From: Chloroflexota bacterium
GTDB lineage: Bacteria; Chloroflexota; Dehalococcoidia; Lucifugimonadales; UBA3495
Reading direction: 5' to 3'
Assembly (NCBI GenBank): GCA_028873965.1
Contig: JAPPMU010000020.1
Coordinates: forward strand, 64,097-128,096
Length of the DNA stretch: 64,000 nt
Part shown: piece by piece, positions 17,552-25,266 of the stretch
How positions within the stretch are numbered: the stretch's first letter is position 1
Layout: every line of letters begins with the position of its first letter
Made by a program: the position numbers and the translations under genes
Notes under the pieces: generated by a model
Databases searched by the model: none
Told to the model about the DNA's origin: nothing
What the model saw: only the letters and a program-made list of their open reading frames with translations

Positions 17552-17639
17552 ATCCCCGACCTCTAAGGAATGGTTCGCGCCGGACTGTTCGGCCAGTGCC
17601 GGCGCGAAGAGAGTTTAGGGTCAGGGGCGGCGGCGCAGT

Positions 17640-17658
17640 TCCCGGGGCGTGCCCGGGA
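17640..17658 (-). terminator. Intra-operon hairpin between binding protein and permease genes
   Basis: TCCCGGG-GCGTG-CCCGGGA is a perfect 7-bp GC stem in the 145-nt gap, with a weaker outer pairing AGGGG/CCCCT. No T-run follows, so mRNA stabilisation or attenuation is more likely than full termination. Confidence 0.4.
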
Positions 17659-17696
17659 GAACGTGCTACCCCTGAAACGCGGGGGTTCAGACCCGA

Positions 17697-19568
17697 CTAC
17701 TGCCAGGGATTGCCCTCGGCGTGCGGGATACGCTGGAAGACATCACCAAGTTCTCCGCGACCGTAGATGCCCTGCCAGCGTCCCACGGTTTCCGGATTGG
17801 AGGCGTACAGGCTGACGCCCTGGACAATCGGTACACCGATCCACTGGTCGGCCACCAGCTGGATGATGGCGTTGGTAGCCTCGGCGCGCTTGGCATCGTC
17901 CCGCTCAGAGATGGCGATCTCGTGGAGGGCCAGATATTCTTCCACCAAGGGCGTCATGTGATTGCGATCACCAAAGGCGTAGTGGCCCTGATCCGGATGG
18001 AAGGTGGTCGCATAGCGAGGCACAGGAAGGGGCCGTCCAGCGTTTCGGAAGATGCTGACGGCGCCGTTGAAGCCCTCGCCCCACTCATCATGGCCCGGCG
18101 CTCGTGTCATGGGACTGAACACACCGCCCTCGATGATCTTGAGATCGGTTTCGATGCCAATCTCAGACCAGAAACCGGTGACGGCCTGGCTGAGGTCGTT
18201 CATGTACGGGGTGCCGGAGAAGTTGGTGCTCCAGAAAGTAACCTCGAAGCCGTCAGCATACCCGGCTTCAGCTAGAAGAGCCTTGGCCGCGTCCGGATCG
18301 TAGGCCAGGGCTTCTTCGCTCCACTTCTGCCAGCGAGGAACGTCAACGTCCACGCTGGTGGGGAAAGTAGCGAAGGGCATGGAAGGCCGCCCATAGCCGT
18401 TCAGGGTGAAGTCGATGATGTCCTGGCGGTTGATGGCCAGTGACATAGCCTGGCGAACGCGAATATCGCCGATGGGCAGGGCCTGAGCCTCGTCGAAGTA
18501 GAGACCCCAGAACTGGTAGATGAACATGCCCACGCCCTCGATAACCGTAAGCTGGGCGCCGGCGGCTTCCACCTCAGGAGCGGACTCCGGCACCAGGTCG
18601 ATGAGGTCGGCCTGGCCGGTGCGGACCATAGCCAGCTTGGTGCTCTCTTCGGGCACCAGAAGCAAGCTCAGGTTGGCGAAGTGGGGGATGCCGCGGTGCG
18701 ACTTGTCGAAGGCTTCATACCGGAAATAATCGCCCACGGAGTGCTCGGCGTACATCCAGGGGCCGCTGCCTACGGGCTCAGCGCGGAAACCCTCATCGCC
18801 CACGGTTTCGATGTAGTCCTTGGGCATGATCTGGCCGCCCTGGAACACCGCCCGGGTGAGCAGGCTCCAGAAGTGAGGCTTGGATCCGTCGGTGTGCATC
18901 CGCACGGTGAGATCATCAACAACCTCAATGGCTTCCTCGGACGGCTGCCTGAGCTGCCGGTTGAGGCGGTTGCCGTCGCCCACGACGCTTTCCTCGTGGA
19001 ACATGGTGCGCTCGATGCTGAACTTCACGTCGTGCGCGTCCAGCACTTCACCGTTGTGGAACACCAGGTCCGGAGCGATGTTGAAAGTCCAGCTACTGCC
19101 ATCGGGGTCTATTCCCCATTCCTGTGCCACTCCGGGGCCGACGCCGCCGTACTGGGACTCATAGTTGAACCCGAGGAGAGCGTCGTAGATGGGCGCCTGA
19201 TATTGGGCGTGCCCGGCGCGGGTTTGCAGAATGGGATCGGTGGTTTGGGAACCAAGGTTTTCAAGGGCGACGGTGAGCGTCCCTTCGGGGTCTCCAGTGC
19301 GGACGACGCCTTCGACCGGCGGCACCGGGGTGGCGACCACCAGCACTTCCTTGATTACCTCCACCTCTTTCTCAACCACCACTTCTTTTTCGACTTCCTT
19401 CTCGACCTCAACCTGCTCGGTGACTACCTTTTCAACCTCGACCTGCTCGGTCACGACGCGCGTGACCTCGACGATCTGAGGATCAGCGGGAGCCGCGGTT
19501 CCTCCGCAAGCCAGGACAAGCGCAAGGGATAACGCCAACGAACCGAGCCAGACTGACTTTAACGACAT
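17697..19568 (-). CDS. Extracellular solute-binding protein, family 5 lipoprotein (oligopeptide type)
   Basis: About 623 residues from the ATG at 19568, which is preceded by GGAGG and followed directly by a lipoprotein signal peptide ending in the lipobox LVLAC. After the cysteine comes a striking valine/glutamate linker (EVTRVVTEQVEVEKVVTEQV and further EKEV units to about residue 72), then a family-5 binding domain: GTLTVALENLG, YNPDAAKALL-type YDPDAAKALLAEAGY and LRVRQAMSLAINRQ-like IRVRQAMSLAINRQDIIDF. The linker repeat is a feature of Chloroflexota binding proteins. It captures peptides or similar solutes for the two permeases downstream. The ORF-track start at 19631 is upstream of the Shine-Dalgarno and is rejected. 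Confidence 0.93.
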   Translation of the reverse strand: MSLKSVWLGSLALSLALVLACGGTAAPADPQIVEVTRVVTEQVEVEKVVTEQVEVEKEVEKEVVVEKEVEVIKEVLVVATPVPPVEGVVRTGDPEGTLTVALENLGSQTTDPILQTRAGHAQYQAPIYDALLGFNYESQYGGVGPGVAQEWGIDPDGSSWTFNIAPDLVFHNGEVLDAHDVKFSIERTMFHEESVVGDGNRLNRQLRQPSEEAIEVVDDLTVRMHTDGSKPHFWSLLTRAVFQGGQIMPKDYIETVGDEGFRAEPVGSGPWMYAEHSVGDYFRYEAFDKSHRGIPHFANLSLLLVPEESTKLAMVRTGQADLIDLVPESAPEVEAAGAQLTVIEGVGMFIYQFWGLYFDEAQALPIGDIRVRQAMSLAINRQDIIDFTLNGYGRPSMPFATFPTSVDVDVPRWQKWSEEALAYDPDAAKALLAEAGYADGFEVTFWSTNFSGTPYMNDLSQAVTGFWSEIGIETDLKIIEGGVFSPMTRAPGHDEWGEGFNGAVSIFRNAGRPLPVPRYATTFHPDQGHYAFGDRNHMTPLVEEYLALHEIAISERDDAKRAEATNAIIQLVADQWIGVPIVQGVSLYASNPETVGRWQGIYGRGELGDVFQRIPHAEGNPWQ

Positions 19569-19896
19569 ACGGTACCTCCAACACCCAACGCATGTGCGGC
19601 GCGCCGGGCACGTCATCGACGGACAATACACTCCTCAGGGGAGGCAGTCAACATTTTCGTTACGCTGGCCAGCCACGACGCAACGATTCAGGCTAATCCA
19701 ATTGGGACAATGGCGTCCTTCGGATATGGCGCGGGCGTGGGCCGTGAGTTAGCATGGGACGGTAAAATCAAAAGGAAATGGACTACAGCCGGGATTTGAC
19801 GCGGTCGTCTCAATTGACAGCAAACGGAGCGGATTTTAGACTCTGCTACCCATTTGCTACCCTGCCTGCATCCTCGGGTTGATTCCAGTTAAGTTT
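19569..19896. other. Divergent intergenic region, 328 nt
   Basis: Separates the minus-strand peptide-binding protein from the plus-strand OB-fold/thiolase pair. The binding-protein Shine-Dalgarno (GGAGGTACC) and one strong plus-strand promoter are visible. No repeat and no further ORF that I can support. Confidence 0.6.
19814..19842 (+). promoter_or_regulatory. Sigma-70-type promoter for OB-fold/thiolase genes
   Basis: A perfect -35 TTGACA, a 17-nt spacer and a -10 TAGACT. Predicted start of transcription near 19849, about 48 nt before the ATG at 19897. Confidence 0.65.
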
Positions 19897-20304
19897 ATGG
19901 TCGTTTCAGTGGACGAAAAGTGCCTCCGGCTGACCGACGACCGCGGTGAGCGCGGCGTATTGTTGGGGATGCGGTGCCGACAGTGCGGCGTGTACGTTTT
20001 CGGGCCGGCGACGTTCTGCCAATCGTGCACGTCTTCCGACCTCGAAGCGGTCGAGTTAGCGCAACAGGGCACGTTGTTCAGCTTCACCATCGTGAGGGTG
20101 CCGCCTCCTGGCTGGCCGGGTCAGGTGCCGTACGTGCTCGGCGAGGTGGAATTGCCGGAAGGCCCGCACGTGTTGGCCGAGGTAATCGATTGCGACCACG
20201 GTGACCTGCGGGTGGGAATGTCGGTCGCGCTGGCCTTGCAGCCGGTGGAAATGGAAGGCGTCGCAAACTCGGAGCGCGTGGTGTACAAATGGCGGTCGGG
20301 ATAA
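19897..20304 (+). CDS. Zn-ribbon OB-fold protein (DUF35), thiolase partner
   Basis: About 135 residues. A rubredoxin-like zinc ribbon GMRCRQCGVYVFGPATFCQSC gives four cysteines in two CxxC pairs. An OB-fold with GTLFSFTIVRVPPPGWPG and PYVLGEVELPEG follows. DUF35 proteins partner with thiolase or hydratase subunits and are thought to channel or bind acyl-CoA. The gene sits 113 nt before a thiolase-family gene, the usual arrangement. ATG 19897 is preferred to the TTG at 19879 used in the track; both lie behind a good promoter. Confidence 0.88.
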   Translation: MVVSVDEKCLRLTDDRGERGVLLGMRCRQCGVYVFGPATFCQSCTSSDLEAVELAQQGTLFSFTIVRVPPPGWPGQVPYVLGEVELPEGPHVLAEVIDCDHGDLRVGMSVALALQPVEMEGVANSERVVYKWRSG

Positions 20305-20317
20305 GTAAAAGTTACCT

Positions 20318-20397
20318 CGTCATTCCCGCGAAAGCGGGAATCCATAACGTCTTGGCACTTTAGGACTCTGGATTCCGGCTTTCGCCGGAATGACGGT
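20318..20397. repeat. Interspersed repeat, family A, two copies in inverted orientation
   Basis: CGTCATTCCCGCGAAAGCGGGAATCCA is followed about 20 nt later by CTGGATTCCGGCTTTCGCCGGAATGACGG. Each copy is a hairpin; together they form a large inverted repeat between the OB-fold and thiolase genes. Confidence 0.85.
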
Positions 20398-20417
20398 CAG
20401 GTCAAATAGGGGGAATA

Positions 20418-21572
20418 ATGACGCAGTTTCGGCCAGGACGCGACGTGATGGTGGTAGGTATAGGTTTGCACGCCTTCGGGAGGTTCCCGGAGCAGAGCCT
20501 GTCGGACCTGGCGCGAGACGCAGTGGTCGACGCGTTGCGGGATTCGGGGGTGCCGTGGTCGGCGATACCAGTAGCGTATTTCGGCCACGTTTACTACCAC
20601 GGGATGTCGATCGGTGAGACGACTTTGGCGCAGCTTGGGCTGACGGGCGTGCCGATCATCAACGTGGAAAACGCCTGCTCAAGCGGGTCGACGGCGTTCT
20701 GGCAAGCGTATTGGGGCATCACGTCAGGCGTGTTCGACATGGCGCTGGCGTTCGGCGCGGAGAAGGTTCCCAGCGGGCCGGTGACGGTCACCGCCGAGAA
20801 CAGCCCGGCGCGCTACATCGGCGGCGACCACATGATGGCGGGATACGCGCTCAGGGCGAAACGATACATGGAGGAGACGGGGGCCCCGGCGTCGGCGCTG
20901 GCCCAGGTGTCGGTGAAGGCGCGGCAGGCGGCATCGATGAACCCGTACGCCCACCGCAAGGAAACCTACTCCGTGGAGGACGTGCTCAATTCGCGGCTGA
21001 TCGCAGACCCGTTGACCCTGTATCAGTGCTGCCCGACCAGCGAGGGCGGAGCGGCGGCGGTGCTCTGCGCGGCGGACGCCATGGACACCTACGGCGTTGA
21101 CGGGAGCCGGGCCATTCGGGTCGCGGCGGCCGCGCTGACCTCGGGCAACTACAACGGCCGGGGCAGCGACCATTCCGCGTTCAGCCCGTACCGCACGGAG
21201 CCGGCGGCATTGCAAGCCTACGAGATGGCTGGCATCGGGCCGGAGGACGTGGACCTCGCGCAGGTCCATGACGCGGCGACTATCGGCGAGTGGCAGCAGA
21301 TCGAAGCATTGCACCTGACGCCATTCGGAGAGGCTTGGCGAGCCACTGAAGAAGGTCGGACGGCGCTGGGCGGCGACATTCCGGTAAACACGGACGGCGG
21401 CCTGCTGGCGATGGGGCACCCGTTCGGGGCCAGCGGGATCCGCATGGTGCACGAGACGGTGACGCAACTGCGAGGCGAGGCCGGGCCCCGACAGGTAGAG
21501 AACGCGCGAGTCGGAGTCGCGCAATGCTCCGGGGCCGGGGACGTGACGACGGTGCACATCCTGACGCGGTAG
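20418..21572 (+). CDS. Thiolase-family protein (SCP-x/acetyl-CoA acetyltransferase-like)
   Basis: A 384-residue thiolase-superfamily enzyme. The nucleophilic cysteine lies in VENACSSGSTAFW near residue 90, the histidine in GLLAMGHPFGASG near 335 and the second cysteine in VAQCSGAGD near 370, so the residues needed for acyl transfer are present. The shortened architecture and the DUF35 partner upstream match the lipid-transfer/SCP-x-like group, often linked to degradation of branched or steroid-like acyl-CoA. The exact substrate cannot be told. The OB-fold gene and this gene probably share the promoter at 19814. Confidence 0.88.
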   Translation: MTQFRPGRDVMVVGIGLHAFGRFPEQSLSDLARDAVVDALRDSGVPWSAIPVAYFGHVYYHGMSIGETTLAQLGLTGVPIINVENACSSGSTAFWQAYWGITSGVFDMALAFGAEKVPSGPVTVTAENSPARYIGGDHMMAGYALRAKRYMEETGAPASALAQVSVKARQAASMNPYAHRKETYSVEDVLNSRLIADPLTLYQCCPTSEGGAAAVLCAADAMDTYGVDGSRAIRVAAAALTSGNYNGRGSDHSAFSPYRTEPAALQAYEMAGIGPEDVDLAQVHDAATIGEWQQIEALHLTPFGEAWRATEEGRTALGGDIPVNTDGGLLAMGHPFGASGIRMVHETVTQLRGEAGPRQVENARVGVAQCSGAGDVTTVHILTR

Positions 21573-21581
21573 CGGCGGGTT

Positions 21582-21611
21582 CGAGATTGCCACGCTGCGC
21601 TCGCAATGACA
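21582..21611. repeat. Family B repeat, right-end fragment
   Basis: CGAGATTGCCACGCTGCGCTCGCAATGACA equals the right end of the longer family B copies; the left end is missing here. Confidence 0.65.
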
Positions 21612-21664
21612 GTGATGGGGTTTCAATCTTTTACGGATCAGGGCGACGTCAGGATAGACGGGTC

Positions 21665-21949
21665 ATGGCGAACTACATGATCATGGCGGCCATGCGGGGG
21701 CGGTTCATGTCGGAACAGGGCAACCTGTACGACAACTTCCAGATGCTGGGCTATATGGAAGGCGCCTCGCCGTTTGACGCGGTGGCGGCGTTTTTCGACC
21801 AGCCCAAGTTTCCCATCGTGTGGGCCGACGTGGAATACATGTGGGCCGAGCGGTTGGCAGACGATCCGGCGAACGGGCACCACGGGGAGTATGAGAAGGT
21901 CTACATTGCGTCGCTGCGGGAGCGTTGGGAAGGCAGTTCGCGAAATTAG
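21665..21949 (+). CDS. Small conserved-looking hypothetical protein
   Basis: A 94-residue protein (MANYMIMAAMRGRFMSEQG...) that is rich in aromatic residues and methionine, acidic in the middle (WADVEYMWAERLADD) and ends in a basic tail. GC at third positions is high, as in neighbouring true genes. No signal, membrane segment or known motif. It follows the thiolase by 92 nt in the same direction, across a repeat fragment. Confidence 0.6.
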   Translation: MANYMIMAAMRGRFMSEQGNLYDNFQMLGYMEGASPFDAVAAFFDQPKFPIVWADVEYMWAERLADDPANGHHGEYEKVYIASLRERWEGSSRN

Positions 21950-21950
21950 C

Positions 21951-21973
21951 CATTGCATGGATGAACAGGATAT
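21951..21973. repeat. Short GCATGGATGAACAGGAT element
   Basis: The string GCATGGATG-A/G-ACAGGAT occurs here and again near 36978, both just outside genes. This looks like a third, minor dispersed repeat. Confidence 0.4.
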
Positions 21974-22041
21974 GCGGGGTAGGGTTCGATACGAAGACAT
22001 TAATCGGCGGGCGGACACGCGCCAGCCCATTTGACGGCAAA

Positions 22042-22068
22042 GTAGGGGCGAGGAAATCTCGCCCCTAC
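22042..22068. terminator. Hairpin, likely bidirectional terminator or repeat
   Basis: GTAGGGGCGAG-GAAAT-CTCGCCCCTAC is a perfect 11-bp stem between convergent genes. No long T-run, so termination would be weak; the same hairpin type is common as a dispersed repeat. Confidence 0.55.
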
Positions 22069-22159
22069 GGTTTATCGGGTTGGTGTGCGGCGGGCTGCGC
22101 CGCGTGGCTATTGGACGGTGCCCGTCTTGTCACAGAGGTGGGTGTTACTTGCTCGGAAC

Positions 22160-22236
22160 CGAGATTGCGGGGCTCCGCTCACAACGAGAGCGGCACATCC
22201 CTCAGCGAGATTGCCGCGCTGCGCTCGCAATGACAC
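22160..22236. repeat. Family B repeat fragments in tandem
   Basis: Two diverged right-end units, GAGATTGCGGGGCTCCGCTCACAACGAG and GAGATTGCCGCGCTGCGCTCGCAATGACA, lie head to tail just after the stop of the HpaI aldolase gene. Confidence 0.6.
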
Positions 22237-22248
22237 AGCCTGCCGGCA

Positions 22249-23031
22249 TCAGACGGTAGCGGCCTTGTCACGCAGGCGGGTGAACTCGGTACGGAAACCC
22301 TCGGCCAGGGCGCGGCGGTCGGTGCCGTGGAGGACGAAGCGAGCGCCCTGCTCGATCCAGTATTCCGACAGTTCGGGCGTCTGGTGATGGACCAGCGTGG
22401 GCAGGCCCTTGGCCTCGCATTTGTCGATAATGCCCTTGACGGTGGTCTTGTAGATCTCCTGAGCGTAGTCGTCGGGCACGCCGAGGGAGATGCTCATATC
22501 GTTGGGGCCGACGAAGATGGCGTCGACATGGGGCACGGCGAGGATGGCGTCGAGGTTGTCAACCGCGGCCTGGCTCTCAATGCCGATGATGCAGATGTTG
22601 TCGCGGTTCCGGTTCGCCAGGTACTCTTGACTGGCGTCACTGGGGAACCGGCCAGATTCTAACGCCTCCTCAGCGGCGGCGCCCTTGAGGGGACGGAACT
22701 TGGCGGCCTTGACGACCTCGCGCACCTGATCGACGGTTTCGCAATAGGGAGCGAGGATGCCCTGCGCACCGGCGTCGATGGCCATGGTGACGTAGTGCGA
22801 GTCGGGTATGGGGATGCGTACGATGGGGACCACGCTGATGGTGTTGAACATGGTCAGATAATCGCCCAACTCGCCGCGGCTGCGGGGGCTGTGCTCGGTA
22901 TCGATGATGACGTAGTCGAGGCCGACGCCATCGAGGACGGGGATCCAGCGGGGGCTGCGGTTGATGCTGATCATGGTGCCGAAGATACGGCCGCCCTGCT
23001 GGAGGGTCTGCTTGAGGTCTGCGCCGCTCAT
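22249..23031 (-). CDS. HpcH/HpaI-family aldolase
   Basis: About 260 residues, class II (metal-dependent) aldolase of the 2,4-dihydroxyhept-2-enedioate/4-hydroxy-2-oxovalerate type that cleaves hydroxy-2-oxoacids to pyruvate or glyoxylate plus an aldehyde. The catalytic histidine motif is IIDTEHSPRS, the metal ligands Glu and Asp lie in GIESQAAVDN and FVGPNDMSISLG. The ATG at 23031 is chosen because an extended -10 element lies at 23067-23075, so the longer ORF start at 23076 would be upstream of the promoter. Single gene. Confidence 0.9.
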   Translation of the reverse strand: MSGADLKQTLQQGGRIFGTMISINRSPRWIPVLDGVGLDYVIIDTEHSPRSRGELGDYLTMFNTISVVPIVRIPIPDSHYVTMAIDAGAQGILAPYCETVDQVREVVKAAKFRPLKGAAAEEALESGRFPSDASQEYLANRNRDNICIIGIESQAAVDNLDAILAVPHVDAIFVGPNDMSISLGVPDDYAQEIYKTTVKGIIDKCEAKGLPTLVHHQTPELSEYWIEQGARFVLHGTDRRALAEGFRTEFTRLRDKAATV

Positions 23032-23066
23032 GGGGTGGATTGCTCCTTGCCGTGGAATGTGCAGGG

Positions 23067-23075
23067 AGTATAGCA
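23067..23075 (-). promoter_or_regulatory. Extended -10 element (TGCTATACT)
   Basis: Minus-strand TGC-TATACT, about 36 nt upstream of the aldolase ATG, leaving room for the AGGAG that precedes it. Confidence 0.55.
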
Positions 23076-23174
23076 CGCAGGGAATCGCGCCATTTTGCCT
23101 GGCCGAGGAGGTGATGCAAGAGAAGCACTGACCAACCTGACGCCGGGCTGTGTGATGGGAAATTGATGCGTACC

Positions 23175-23300
23175 CAGTTTGTCATCTCGAGGAGCTATAC
23201 AATGTGGCGATCTCGTTGCCTGAAGGTTGACCTCCGTAGCTACGGGATTGCCGCCCCCGCATCAAGTGCGGGGTGACGTTGCTTCGCTCGCAATGACGGT
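23175..23300. repeat. Interspersed repeat, family B (long copy)
   Basis: AGTTTGTCATCTCGAGGAGC...GATCTCGTTG at the left and GGGATTGCCGCCCCCGCATCAAGTGCGGGG...TTCGCTCGCAATGACGG at the right. Same end structure as the copies at 13241 and 59497. Confidence 0.75.
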
Positions 23301-23355
23301 TCCGATCAAACTGAGGTACACGTGAGGATGGAAACAGCAGTGGTTTCACGACGGC

Positions 23356-23383
23356 TGGGTTCCCGCTTTCGCAGGAACAACGA
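23356..23383. repeat. Interspersed repeat, family A
   Basis: GGGTTCCCGCTTTCGCAGGAACAACG; hairpin with one stem mismatch relative to the consensus. Confidence 0.65.
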
Positions 23384-23487
23384 GCCGGGTTGGAGGGTGC
23401 CGTGGTACCGCTCGCTCAGCTACATCGGGTTGCGTCTGGGCGGGAGTCGAGCAATGGCACTCGCGCAGAACTAGGGGCAGTCAGGTG

Positions 23488-23496
23488 TGCTACACT
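23488..23496 (+). promoter_or_regulatory. Extended -10 element (TGCTACACT)
   Basis: TGC followed by TACACT, predicting a transcript start near 23503, about 38 nt before the RNase D start codon. Confidence 0.45.
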
Positions 23497-23540
23497 GAGG
23501 CCGTTGAATAAGATCGAATCGCTTGCGTAATCCGGGGTAG

Positions 23541-24680
23541 TTGTTGCGGAATCAGTATCGTTATATTGGCGAACAGGGTGATTGGGACGCGGTGGCGGAG
23601 GAGTTGCGTCGGGCGCCGCGATTGGCGCTGGATACCGAGCGGAATGGCCGGTTCGCTTACCGCGAGCGGATCTGCCTGATACAGATTTCGGACGGGCGTG
23701 GCACGTACCTGCTGGATCCCTTATCCGTGAAGGGACTGGACGTCCTGGGCGATTTGCTGGCGGACGAGGCGGTGGCTATCGTCATGCACGGTTGCGAAGA
23801 GGACATGCGTTACTTCGACCGTGATTTCGGGTTCGAAGTCAGCAACCTGTTCGACACTGGATTGGCGGCGCGTTTCCTGGGGGTATCGAGGCCTAACCTG
23901 GGAGCCGTGCTGGAGGAGTTCTGCGGAGTGGGCATCGCCAAGGACCCCAAGCTGCAGGTGTCGCACTGGGGTTTGCGACCACTCTCCGGGCCGGCGTTGG
24001 ACTACGCCGCCAGCGACGTTCACCACCTACTGCCCCTGGCGGACGAGCTGGAGTACCGCTTAGCAAAGCTGGGTCGCGTCGCGTGGGTGCAGGAGGAGTG
24101 CACGCGCATCGAGGCACTGCGGCATCCACCGGAGGAGCCGTTGGAGACGGCGTTCCGGCGGGTGAAGGGCTGGGAAGGCCTCAACCCCCGGGAAGCGGCC
24201 GTACTGCAGGAGCTGTACGCATTCAGAGATGGGAAAGCGTGCGCCTGGGACGTCCCTCCGACGCAGGCAGCGAGCAACGGCGACCTGCTGGAACTGGCGC
24301 AGTGCGGCGGCAGTCCGCCGCGAGGGATCGGCGGGATGCTGGCATCCCGGTGCTTTGGTGAGCTCATGGAGGCCATCGACCGGGGCATGACCGGCCCGGA
24401 GGCACCGAAGCCAACCCGGCCGGATCGCGGTGGTGACCCCTGGACGCCGGAAAGCAGGGAACGCCTGAAGGCTCTCAAACAGTGGCGATCGAGTTTGAGC
24501 CGGGAGCTGGACCTGGCGGTCAGCCACATTTGGCCGACCCCAAGCCTGGAAAGGATCGCCCTGCGTCCGGAGCGGCTGGACCAAGAACTGAGCGGTGGTG
24601 ACGGGGAAGTGCGGAAGTGGCAGCAGGAGGAGTTTGGGGGAGGGTTGAGAAAGATGGCTGGCAACTGGATCAACGAGTAG
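23541..24680 (+). CDS. rnd: Ribonuclease D (DEDDy 3'-5' exoribonuclease)
   Basis: A 379-residue protein with an N-terminal DEDDy exonuclease domain (1-170): Exo I LALDTERNG, Exo II MHGCEEDMRYFD and Exo III DYAASDVHHLL, giving the four acidic residues plus the tyrosine. An HRDC-like domain follows around residues 215-260 (NPREAAVLQELYAFRDGKAC). This is the architecture of RNase D, which trims tRNA precursors and structured RNA 3' ends. The start is TTG at 23541 or 23544; no ATG fits. Slightly divergent Exo I (DTERNG instead of DTEF.R). Confidence 0.92.
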   Translation: MLRNQYRYIGEQGDWDAVAEELRRAPRLALDTERNGRFAYRERICLIQISDGRGTYLLDPLSVKGLDVLGDLLADEAVAIVMHGCEEDMRYFDRDFGFEVSNLFDTGLAARFLGVSRPNLGAVLEEFCGVGIAKDPKLQVSHWGLRPLSGPALDYAASDVHHLLPLADELEYRLAKLGRVAWVQEECTRIEALRHPPEEPLETAFRRVKGWEGLNPREAAVLQELYAFRDGKACAWDVPPTQAASNGDLLELAQCGGSPPRGIGGMLASRCFGELMEAIDRGMTGPEAPKPTRPDRGGDPWTPESRERLKALKQWRSSLSRELDLAVSHIWPTPSLERIALRPERLDQELSGGDGEVRKWQQEEFGGGLRKMAGNWINE

Positions 24681-24705
24681 CAATGGCTGTATTTATAGGG
24701 ACCGA

Positions 24706-25197
24706 ATGGCTAGTGGAAGTCTAGATACCGGGCAACTGTCCGAAGGACTTGGCGACCGCGGCATCGGAGTTCAGGCTGCCGGGTTCGTGGTTGTCGGCTG
24801 CGTGAGCCTGTTCGTTTTGCAATGGTGGTCAGGTAGCGAGCATTTCCTGTACCATGGGTTTGAGAGCCTGGTGACCAAGCTCTACTGGGCGTTCATCGTG
24901 CCATTGGCCGCCACCTTTGACTGGATGAGAAAGATGTTTGAAAAAGGCAAAGCCATCCGAGAGGCGAAGAAGGCCGAAATCCTGGCGAAAGTGCGAGAGC
25001 AGGTGATCGAACAAGTGCGGGAACAGGTGATCGAACAAGTGCGGGAACAGGTGACCGAACAAGTGCGGGAACAGGTGACCGAACAAGTGCGTCGAGAAGA
25101 GCACGAGCGCATCAGGTCACAGCTGGAACGAGCCGGTGTTTCCCTGACGCCGGAGGTCGCCGCGCGAGTCTTCAGCACGAGCGCCGACGGCGATTAG
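24706..25197 (+). CDS. Small membrane protein with octapeptide-repeat coiled-coil tail
   Basis: A 163-residue protein. Two hydrophobic spans (AAGFVVVGCVSLFVLQWW near 25 and LYWAFIVPLAATFDW near 65) are followed by a basic segment and a long charged helix built from four perfect-to-near-perfect octapeptides (VREQVIEQ/VREQVTEQ), predicted to be a coiled coil. The DNA repeat of 24 nt is nearly exact, so copy number may vary. It starts 25 nt after RNase D. It has the same topology as the proteins at 42118, 50051 and 55958 without clear sequence identity. Function unknown. Confidence 0.75.
   Translation: MASGSLDTGQLSEGLGDRGIGVQAAGFVVVGCVSLFVLQWWSGSEHFLYHGFESLVTKLYWAFIVPLAATFDWMRKMFEKGKAIREAKKAEILAKVREQVIEQVREQVIEQVREQVTEQVREQVTEQVRREEHERIRSQLERAGVSLTPEVAARVFSTSADGD
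24991..25086 (+). repeat. In-frame 24-bp tandem repeat, four copies
   Basis: Four consecutive 24-nt units of GTGCGGGAACAGGTGATCGA-type sequence, encoding VREQV(I/T)EQ. Units differ at only one or two positions, which indicates recent expansion. Confidence 0.9.
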
Positions 25198-25266
25198 CGC
25201 TTGCTTCGCAGATCGGACTGACGTCGCCAGAGCCTGTCAGGGCGGGGCAATCCCCATTGGCCCAAG

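Larger units (their letters stand above)
23032..23540. other. Repeat-rich intergenic region, 509 nt
   Basis: Divergent gap between the aldolase and RNase D. It holds one promoter for each side, one long family B repeat (23175-23300) and one family A repeat (23356-23383). I see no gene in it. Confidence 0.7.

Noticed and set aside
15724-19568. Complete peptide ABC importer operon
   Set aside because: The two ATPase genes are absent from the cluster; only binding protein and permeases are present.
24991-25086. CRISPR-like repeat in the gene at 24706
   Set aside because: In-frame 24-bp coding repeat without spacers.
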